Positions 56,453 to 64,000 of a DNA stretch of 64,000 bases are shown here, piece after piece; positions within the stretch are counted from its first letter, which is position 1; the number at the start of each line of letters is the position of its first letter. Below the pieces are notes generated by a model. The model had not been told where the DNA came from. It was given only the letters and a program-made list of their open reading frames with translations, and did no database searches. The position numbers were made by a program, and so were the translations under genes. The DNA comes from Acanthornis magna (Eukaryota > Chordata > Aves > Passeriformes > Acanthizidae), in the NCBI GenBank assembly GCA_036785705.1, contig JAWUZG010000177.1:372001-436000 (forward strand), read 5' to 3'.

Positions 56453-57295
56453 GTGCTGAATTAGCAACACAAAGAAGCAAAATTCAGACTTCCCTGACAG
56501 AATCACCAGTGATGTTATATAACGTCTGGGGGGTCAGGAGGTCAACAGGAGAAGCAGGTGAGGGCAGCAGCAGGCTCAGCTAACGACCACCAAGGCACTT
56601 AGAGGGAGACTCATTTGCTTCTCTTTCTGATGCCAAGCCCCATCCTCAGCTGCTCCTTAAAGCTGTCAGGAGCTCGGGCTGCTCGCACCCCCTTTCCTGA
56701 TCTTTATTACTTTGCCAAAGTTTAATTGGCCCAGCTGATGCTCCCCGAGCCGGGTGTCTGCTGCAGGCTGGGGACTCGGTTGTTTGTGTTGTTGTTTGTG
56801 TTGTCATTCGCCAGAGGAGGAGGAAGCAGGGAGGAGGGGAGGAAGATCGGGTTTCAATAAAAAGTGAGTACAATTCGAAATGCATCGAACAAGTGATGAA
56901 AAAAGATTGTTTCAGCTTTCTAGGGGAGCAGGGCTAACTCCTCCTTACTTTGGAATGGGAATTTGACATGAGTAAAGAGAGATGGAGTCATTCTGATACC
57001 TGGCTTTTCCCACTCCGTGGGGGCCAGGTATTTGCTAAGTTAAAAAACCTCCAAAAACTTCAGCTTTCCAATTATTTGAGGAAAGCTTGTTAGTACGTGG
57101 TCCTCTGTGTGCACTGGCCATGCTCCTTCCCCTCACCCATGCAGGAAATCAGTTGGATAAACCCTGGAAGATTGGCTTTGCTAGGCCACCACAACGAGGA
57201 CCCCCTCTAATTTACGACAAGAACTTGGAGCAAGGAGACTTTTCTCCATAAACTCATCAGGGCCCCTTTTGGCTTCCCAGGCCATGACTGAAGAA
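56453..57295. other. Unique non-coding stretch
   Basis: 'gtttgtgttg' is repeated near 56782-56802. I recognise no gene, RNA or repeat family. Confidence 0.5.
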
Positions 57296-57490
57296 AGAAT
57301 GGGAATGGGAATGGGAATGGGAATGGGAATGGGAATGGGATGGAATGGAACGGAATAGAATAGAATAGAATAGAATAGAATAGAATAGAATATAGAATAG
57401 AACAGAACAGAACAGAACAGAACAGAATAGAATAGAATAGAATAGAATAGAATAGAATAGAATAGAATAGAATAGAATAGAATAGAATAT
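57296..57490. repeat. (GGGAAT)n then (AGAAT)n array at a CR1 3' end
   Basis: Seven GGGAAT-type hexamers (57298-57340) pass into about 25 AGAAT/AGAAC pentamers (57345-57490) that run straight into the CR1. GGGAAT gives four or more G-triplets at 3-base spacing on the plus strand. Confidence 0.96.
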
Positions 57491-57795
57491 TTCAGTTGCA
57501 AAGGCCCTGCAGTGCCAATCCAGTCCAACTGCCTGACCAGTTCAGGACTGTTTAAAAGTTCAGGTTTGTTTTTAAGGGCAATATCCAAATGCCTGTTAAA
57601 CACTGATGGGTCTGGGGCTTTGGAAGCCTTTTCCAGTGTTTGACCACCTTCTCAGTGAAGAAATGCTTCCCAATATCCAGTTTGAACTTCCCCAGCACAG
57701 TGAACCATTCCCACAAGTCCTATCAGTGGATACCAGGGAGATCATCACATCCCTCTCTGCCTTCCATCCTCAGGAAAATGGAGGGACCCCTCAAC
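57491..57795 (-). mobile_element. CR1 LINE 3' part
   Basis: 'atttcagttgcaaaggccct', 'gtccaactgcctgaccagtt', 'gtttttaagggcaatatcca', 'ccttttccagtgtttgacca' and 'aagaaatgcttcccaatatc' are a CR1 subfamily in reverse, with its 3' tail replaced by the AGAAT array. Confidence 0.93.
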
Positions 57796-58390
57796 CTCCT
57801 TTTCTCCAAACTAGATCATCCCAAAGTCCTTGGACATCCATCACAGGACATTCCTTGCAGCCCCGTCACCAGCAAAGGTAAAGAACAGAGAAGGAATGAG
57901 AGAGAAGAACTTGACGCAAGCAGATGTTGGTTGAGAGTCTCTGGATTGATAGGACAGATATTGACTGTCCAAACAGTGACAAGGCATCATTTTGGGATGT
58001 ACTGCTGGGCTTGGACCAAAACCTCTCCAAGAATCCTGCTCGCAGCCCAAATCCTGGCCTGTGTTTGTCAGCACTGACGTAGCCTGGTGCTCCCATCCCA
58101 CAATTTTTCCACTGTCAGGAGACAGAAATGAGACTTTTCTACTCTCACCTGCTGCTCAGCACAGAGCACCCCATCACACTTAGCACAGGATGAATCTCAG
58201 AGATGAATCCTGGTGACAACCACAAAGGAGGAATTCATGGAAATGTAGCCATTTTCCTTAAAAAAAAAAAGGGGAAAACTAAGAAGAAGAAAGAAGTTAT
58301 TTAAAACCCTGAGCAAAAAGAACATTGGTGTTTTAAAATCAAAGCTAGGAAATGCCCAAATTGCAGTGTGGATACTTGAATTCAACCCCT
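57796..58390. other. Unique non-coding stretch
   Basis: A short A run lies at 58260-58270. Otherwise I recognise no gene, RNA or repeat family. Confidence 0.5.
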
Positions 58391-58460
58391 TTCATATATT
58401 ATATGAAATATATATTTCCTTTCATATATTATATGAAATATACATTTCCTTTCATATATT
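58391..58460. repeat. 30-bp AT-rich palindromic unit, 2.3 copies
   Basis: Units start at 58391, 58421 and 58451 with 'ttcatatatt'. 'ttcatatattatatgaa' is nearly its own reverse complement, so each unit can form a hairpin. Confidence 0.93.
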
Positions 58461-59329
58461 GTATTCATTATATTATAATCTTGATTACGTGGCTGAACAA
58501 ACTCTGTCTCCAGAGTTTGGCTCCCAGGACACAACTTGCTTACAGAGTTCTCCCTGTCCTTCAGGGGGTGACCCCATCCCTTATTTTTGTGGCATTGTGA
58601 ATTCCCTTCCCAAACACTCCCCTGAGATGAAGCTGTGGTGTGATCCTCACAGTAAAATCTAGAGCTGAGATACACAGATAAAAAACACACATCCATTAGG
58701 GCTGCTTGATTTGAGCTGCAAAGACTCATTTATTTCCAGAGCTGAGCCTTTTTTAGAGCTTTTTTTGTTAGATCTCTAAGGTATCATTAATTTTTAGCTG
58801 TGATTTTAACTATTCATCACTTTTACAAAGTAGATTGCTTGGTTTCAATAAATGGTCAACAAAGAAGGTTTTAGTCTAAATTAATTTCTGTGTGTGAGAG
58901 ATGAAGGGACTTTTGTGGGAGAGCCAAGGCTGAAATAGGGCTGCTCACAACCCAAAAATTCTCTTTTGAAGGAGGAGAAATGAAGAAACCAACATTTAGC
59001 TTTTAAAAGGAATAATCAAGATTTAAATGTTTCCAATACATTAATGAATCTGAGATCTTCTGCAAAGGATGAGGGGGCAAAAAGAAGTGGAGTTGTGGTC
59101 AGGTTGTAATTCTGGGATGAGATTTAGCTCCTGATCTGAATCAAGCCACTGCTGCAGACCAGAGCCTTCAGAGCTCCCCTGCAGCAAAGGAGACATACCC
59201 TGTTTAAGAAAATGGGGTCTTTAGGAGTTTTTTGCTTCCTTTAATAAGTCAAGTAAACGGGAGATTTGGCAAACCCTAAAGTTTTAAGCAAAAACACAAC
59301 AAAGTCAACAGAAAACACTGAAAAACTTG
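58461..59329. other. Unique stretch, 58690-58900 enhancer-like
   Basis: AT-rich 58690-58900 contains 'tatcattaatttttag' and 'caataaatggtcaacaaag' and has no open frames. The rest is featureless. Confidence 0.4.
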
Positions 59330-59460
59330 GAGAATCCCAGAGTAACTTGGGCTGGAAGGGACCTCTGGCCCAACTCCCCTCTCAAAGCAAGGCCAACCCC
59401 AAAGTTAGATCAGCTCTGAATTTAGAAGAGGTTGCTCAAGGTCACCTCCTTGAGCTGTGG
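59330..59460 (-). mobile_element. CR1 LINE 3'-end fragment
   Basis: 'gaatcccagagtaacttggg', 'ctggaagggacctctggccc', 'gttagatcagctctgaattt', 'gaggttgctcaaggtcacct': CR1 in reverse. The LTR starts about 20 bp further on. Confidence 0.9.
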
Positions 59461-59482
59461 GTTTAGCAGAGAATTAATCCAA

Positions 59483-60262
59483 CATCACAGTTTAACCCCA
59501 GCCGGAAACAGCCCCACACATCCATGGGGAGACAAAGGGAAGGGCGAAAGTGAGAAAACTCCTGGGGTGACATAAAGAGAGTTTGATAGGGAAAGCAAAA
59601 GCCTCTCATGAGCCAAACAAAACAAGGAATTGATTCCCCACTTCCCATCACAGCCATTCCCAGGACAGCAGGGCTCTGTCACACGGAACGGTGACCTGGG
59701 AACACAAACGCCACCACCCCAACCATCGCCATGTCCTCCTTCTCCTCCCAGCTTTATACTGTGAGCATGACACTCTATGGTCTGGAATGTCCCTTTGGTC
59801 ACTGGGGTCGGCTGTCCTGGCTGTGACCCCTCCCAAGCTCTTAGTCTGGAATGTCCCAAGGTCTTGGTCTGGAATGTCCCTTAGGTCACTGGGGTCAACT
59901 GCCCTGGCCCTGATCCCCCACAAGCTCTTGGTCTGGAATGTCCCAAGGTCTTGGTCTGGAATGTCCCTTTGGTCACTGGGGTCAGCCGTCCTGGCTGTGA
60001 CCCCTCTCAAGCTCTTGGTCTGGAATGTCCCTTTCCCTTTGGTCACTGGGGTCAGCTGTCCTGGCCGTGACCCCTCCCAAGCCCCTGTGCACCCCCAGCC
60101 TCCTCAGTGCTGGGTGGGGTGAGGAGCTTGAAAGGCCTTGGCTCTGTGCAAGAGCTGCTGAGCAATGACAAACCATCCCCGTGTTATCAACACAAATCCA
60201 AAACAGCCCAATTCCAGCTTGTATGAAAAAAAATGTACTTGACACCAACCAAAAGCAGCACA
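59483..60262 (-). mobile_element. Avian ERV solo LTR, minus strand, with amplified U3 repeats
   Basis: On the minus strand it begins TGTGCTGCTTTTGG and ends in 'ctggggttaaactgtgatg', matching a well-known avian LTR type ('gtttaaccccagccgg', 'aaaactcctggggtgacata'). The reverse TATAAA lies at 59753-59758. Directly upstream of it in LTR sense, 'ggtctggaatgtccc' and 'ggtcactggggtcagctgtc' segments are repeated (59778-60085). No exact TSD (tccaa / tcagg), and the outer end is decayed. No internal genes. Confidence 0.8.
59778..60085. repeat. Compound tandem repeat (about 65 + 22 bp) inside the LTR
   Basis: Long units start at about 59778, 59864, 59951 and 60018. Short 22-bp units ('gtctggaatgtcccaaggtc') lie between the first three. 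The combined period is about 87 bp. Confidence 0.9.
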
Positions 60263-60544
60263 TCAGGGATTCCCCGCAGAAAGGCTCCTCAGCCATGAGG
60301 ACACACTTGTCTCCAGGGGTTCTTCTACCTCTGCTCAGGAGGTTCCTGGCTATAAATGTGTCCTGATCCACCAGAGCAATAAATCCCATCTGTGCGTGTG
60401 TCCATCCATTGCCTTAACCCAAAAATGTCCCAGCTTTGGGAACTGTTTCCAAATCTGCCTTGCTTTGCAGGTGGGGGAACCACGAACCACATTCCCTGCT
60501 CTCCCTGAAGAACTTCCCAGCCCTCATCTAAAACACATTTAATT
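60263..60544. other. Unique non-coding stretch
   Basis: I recognise no gene, RNA or repeat family between the LTR and the long enhancer-like block. Confidence 0.5.
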
Positions 60545-61560
60545 GCATTCATTGTACGTTTAATATAATGTCATGGCAAAGAAACGAGTACTGAGCGTGT
60601 CCCCAGCCGGAGGGCTGACAAAGGTGATGCTCTAGGCTGTGGGAACATCTCAAGAGAGGCAGCAGAGGTGACATCCTCCCGTCCCCTCCCCTTGTGCAAT
60701 TACAGCTCTCCTCCTAATGCCTGTCCCCACGTGGGCACGGGCCACCAGCATCCTGCCCTTTCCCAACTTCGGAGCGCTCGTCTTTGTAGCCTTAACGTCC
60801 TTTTAATGCAGAATTTGGGCTGTAATTATTTATTTACATGACTGTGCAGCCTGGAGGGGCTCGCTTACAAGGCTTGCGTGAGAAGACTCTGATTACTGGG
60901 GCTTTGCAGAAGATGATTAAAGCAGCGTGACTAAAGTGTTTCAAGTGATCTGTCCTAAAAAAGGGCAATGCATAAAGTGCCCTCTTCCTGCAGCTGCTGT
61001 CTGTGTTCAGAGACAGATTTGTTAACTGCAGTGACAAAAGGAAGCTTTTTTCCCTATTCCTTCTCATCGCCTTGGCGTTAATCAAATACAGCCCGCGCTG
61101 GGTTTTACTCCTTCCAGTTGCCCGCTCGAATTGTTGACTCATTTCCAGGCAGCTCCACGCTCACCAGGCTCTTGACAGCAGCGAGGTGGGAGACGGGTCC
61201 CCAAAGGCATAATTTGAAGACAGGATATTTTACAGAGCTGTCAAGAAGTTCTTCATTTGGGCTGCCGAGCCTTTATTACTCGTGACGTGCTGTAAGACAG
61301 AGAGGACCCAGCTCGCATCTCGCATTTCAGGATGAGTTTGCAAGAGTGAAAAAGAAAAAAAAAAAAAACACCCACAGCAGAACGAGCCCTTCTCTTCAGC
61401 GTGGAGCTTATCTAAGCTGCTGCTCACCAAGGGAGATAAACGTGGGTCCTCTCAATCTGATTATCACAGTCATTTCACAGGCTCGATACCATCGTTAATC
61501 CACGGGCCGCTATGAAATTAAACTGGCTGATCTGCTCGGATAGAGGCCAGGCTTGAATGG
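60545..61560. promoter_or_regulatory. Long enhancer-like unique block
   Basis: About 1 kb with no repeat text, scattered retained CpG and many developmental-factor cores: 'taattatttatttaca' (60822-60837, homeobox plus forkhead), 'gatgattaaagc' near 60912, 'gcgttaatcaaata' near 61075-61090, 'gattatcac' near 61460 and 'cgttaatcca' near 61493. The 66-102-codon minus frames have no domain. This is the best candidate conserved non-coding element with 4340-5060. Confidence 0.4.
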
Positions 61561-61814
61561 CTGAGGGATGAAAAGGAAGGGTGGAAAAGGGCAGGATGGG
61601 GGAATTTCTTTTCATCCTTGGGTTTGTACAAAGCCAGGCTGAATATTCATGGTGGACGGCAAAGTTTGGGAGAAATGGTGAGGGGGAAAAACACGGCAAG
61701 GGGAAACCTTAACTTGGGGAAGTTTGGCCACAAATATTTTCCCTAAACATTTATAATGGAAATGATGGATGGTGCCTGCCTTTGGTACACAGATGGAATT
61801 TTCTCTCTGCTCCA
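61561..61814. other. Unique non-coding stretch
   Basis: I recognise no gene, RNA or repeat in these 250 bases. Confidence 0.5.
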
Positions 61815-61885
61815 GAATCACAGAATAACTTAAATTAGAACGGAGCCACGAAGGCCCTCACGTTCAACTCCCAGCCCTGCAATGA
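61815..61885 (-). mobile_element. CR1 LINE 3'-end fragment, old
   Basis: 'ccagaatcacagaataactt' and 'gaaggccctcacgttcaact' are a divergent reverse CR1 3' end. Confidence 0.75.
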
Positions 61886-63668
61886 GAAAGGAAGAAACCG
61901 AGGTGGAATTTAAGATTATTTACTGAGATTTTACAGCATTCTCCAGCTGGACAAAGTGGGCAAGATGTACCTTGGAATTACAAAATCTCTTCTGAAGAGT
62001 AGTAGCATCCTCCTACTCCAGCCAAAAAGATCAGGTTTCCATGAAAACAATGTGGTCCTGCAGGAAAAATCAAGTGGCCTTATCCAGGAAAAAGTGCCCG
62101 GGGAGAAAAAGATGAAGCTACACCTGAACATGGTTTGTGTTTGTAAATATGACACTCATGGGGAGAGATCTCATGAGGGAGCCACTTTTCCAGAAGGCAA
62201 GACCTCTCCTAAATAATCCCCACCCCAAGGTAAAACTCCCTAACGTAAATACCACATTTACTCCCAAAATAGTTTCTCCTCAAACAGAGAATGAAAGGAG
62301 GGAATGAAAGGAGGGAATAAAAGGAAGGAATTCCGGAATCGGGGCCTCGCCAAACAGAGTGACGTGAGGAGTTAAAAACAGACGGAGCTCTTAATCTCTG
62401 AGCCTGCTACAAATCGAAGGTGAACCTCATTAACTTGGACACTTTGTGTGTTAAAAATGAGAAGCTTTTCACCTAATGAGAAACTCTTAATAGGTGTTGT
62501 TTTTTTGCTAAATTATCATATTAAACAGAAGATAATTAACAAGCATTTTCTTAATGTGGTGCTCCACTGATAAAATCTCATTGTCTATAAATCATCAAGA
62601 CATTGCAAAAAAAAAAAAAGGCAAAAATTGCTTTTTAATGATGCTGGGCATGATGGACAAAAAGTACAGGACTATTTTAATTGTTGGGGAACTAGGAGGG
62701 AAAGGCAAGAATTCCCAACCTGCTGGGGCATGCATGAGGTCCCTTCAGGTAAATCAAACCCTTAGGGCTGTTTTTAAAACACTTTACAGCACTTAGGGAC
62801 ACCGATATGTCATTATTGAAATGGCTTCCACAGGAGTACAGTGCGGCATAAGTTTCAGAGCAAATGTCAGCTCCAAGTGATACTTTAGAGGAGGTGGGGG
62901 TGTTTCCTCTAAGAAAAATAATCCTGGAAACGAAAGTGAGCCAAAATGAAGCCTTAAAGGTTCCTTTGGAAAGCAGTGGGGTCTTTAATAACCTCTTGCT
63001 GTCAGAAGGATGCAGCGCCCTGATGATGCCGTGGCTCAGTGTGGTCTGAGCACAGGGAACTGCCAGCACAGCCATCCCTGCATGGCTTGGAGAGCAAAAC
63101 TTGGGGAATTCCCACAGCACCAAGGCCTCACCACAGTCCCTTTCAGCTGTGGCCAGTGCTGCTCGTTGCACACCATGCCAGGAGAGGTTGAAGGCGGCCC
63201 AGCAGTAAATCCAGTGCTGACAGGGGTTGGAATTGCTGGCAGGCTCGTCCCATTCTACATGAAGGTGTTCCAGTGCCCTGTGTTTCATTTTGGTTTCTAC
63301 CAATTTTTACACCATGTAGCCAACAAAATGATGATTTTAAGAGTTTTCTGCATTAATTCTAGTCTGTGTGATGCAAGTGCTGCTCCACAATCCTCAAAGC
63401 CCCTGGCAAAAATGCATGAACCTGTGCATCCAAAAATCCCAGAAAATTGGCTTAAATATCCCAATATTCATCACATGGCCATGTCCTAAAAATACATAAC
63501 CTACCCTGGCATGGTCGGAAAGGAGGGTGAGGAATATCCCAATGGCCCAGCTCCTTTCCATCATTCTTTATTTGATGCACTGAGGGGAGAATCAGAGTCC
63601 CAGTGCAGAAAGCCTCTAAGAGTTCATTGTGAGCTGCATCCTAAGAGGGAAGTGCTGGAGGACCCTTG
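61886..63668. other. Unique non-coding stretch, 62380-62650 AT-rich
   Basis: 'gaatgaaaggagg' is repeated three times near 62289-62330. 62380-62650 is AT-rich with ATTA cores and no convincing frame. The 203- and 159-codon frames over 62692-63489 lie on opposite strands and show no domain. Confidence 0.4.
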
Positions 63669-63909
63669 GAGGGATGAATGGATGGATGGATGGATGGATG
63701 GAGGGATGGATGGAGGGATGGATGGAGGGATGGATGGGTGGATGGATGGATGGACAGGGATGGATGGATGATGGATGGATGATGGATGGATGGATGGATG
63801 GATGGAGGGATGGATGGATGGATGAATGGATGGATGGATGGATGGATGGATGGAGGGATGGATGGATGATGGATGGATAACAGATGGATGGATGGATGGA
63901 TGGATGGAC
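63669..63909. repeat. (GGAT)n tetranucleotide array
   Basis: About 240 bp of GGAT with ggaggg, ggatgatgg and ggacaggg variants, as in the array at 18126-18677. Confidence 0.98.
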
Positions 63910-64000
63910 AGACATTAGTGAAGAAGATCTGGGCTCCTGAGGCTGGAGATGTGAGAAGGAAGAGGTAGGTTCCACCACAGGAACTTTGCATGAGGAGCAG

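Noticed and set aside
62692..63489. 203-codon minus and 159-codon plus frames overlapping each other
   Set aside because: Opposite-strand overlap, no domain, no splice context.

Overview
The window looks like non-coding nuclear DNA from a bird, most likely a songbird. About twenty fragments of the avian LINE CR1 lie on both strands, several ending in the usual avian 3' text (on the minus strand 'tttgggttggaagggacct'). Solo LTRs of ERVK-, ERVL- and ERV1-like endogenous retroviruses are scattered between them, along with many micro- and minisatellites. The species assignment is inference from repeat type only.

I find no intact protein-coding gene, rRNA, tRNA or CRISPR array. The open frames are short, lie in repeats, or lack recognisable domains. 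The nearest things to coding sequence are three decayed remnants: a possible retroviral RNase H piece (about 45.4-45.6 kb), a LINE reverse-transcriptase C-terminal piece (about 56.3-56.45 kb), and an unidentified, frame-broken minus-strand stretch (about 47.75-48.3 kb).

Layout. 0-6 kb: a small CpG-rich patch, a TATA/GATA-bearing patch near 1.8 kb, a perfect 105-bp duplication, an AT-rich stretch that looks like a developmental enhancer (4.34-5.06 kb) and a minisatellite. 6-18 kb: a clean ERVK-like solo LTR (6.9 kb), a CR1, a triplicated 53-bp unit, a 23-bp minisatellite, and enhancer-like stretches at 9.84-10.14 and 13.7-14.9 kb. 18-32 kb: a GGAT array, three LTRs of one 'TGATGCC' family (21.2, 27.3, 30.4 kb), a long TTCCC array, a second copy of the 6.9-kb LTR (25.25 kb) and an enhancer-like stretch (28.1-28.7 kb). 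32-44 kb: a 437-bp duplication, two copies of another LTR family (34.2 and 38.7 kb), an ERVL-like LTR (35.5 kb), a 500-bp pyrimidine tract, and an ERVL-like LTR inserted inside a CR1 (42.5 kb). 44-64 kb: more CR1, a 60-bp minisatellite of about 1 kb (51.1-52.1 kb), AGAAT repeats growing from a CR1 tail (57.3 kb), a minus-strand LTR with amplified U3 repeats (59.5-60.3 kb), a long enhancer-like stretch (60.5-61.6 kb) and a final GGAT array.

The overall picture is an intergenic or intronic region, plausibly near a developmental gene. AT-rich unique blocks with homeobox/forkhead-type core motifs alternate with layers of retroelement insertions. Several insertions can be dated relative to each other from target-site duplications (TSDs) and nesting. 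I do not see a novel multi-gene system here.
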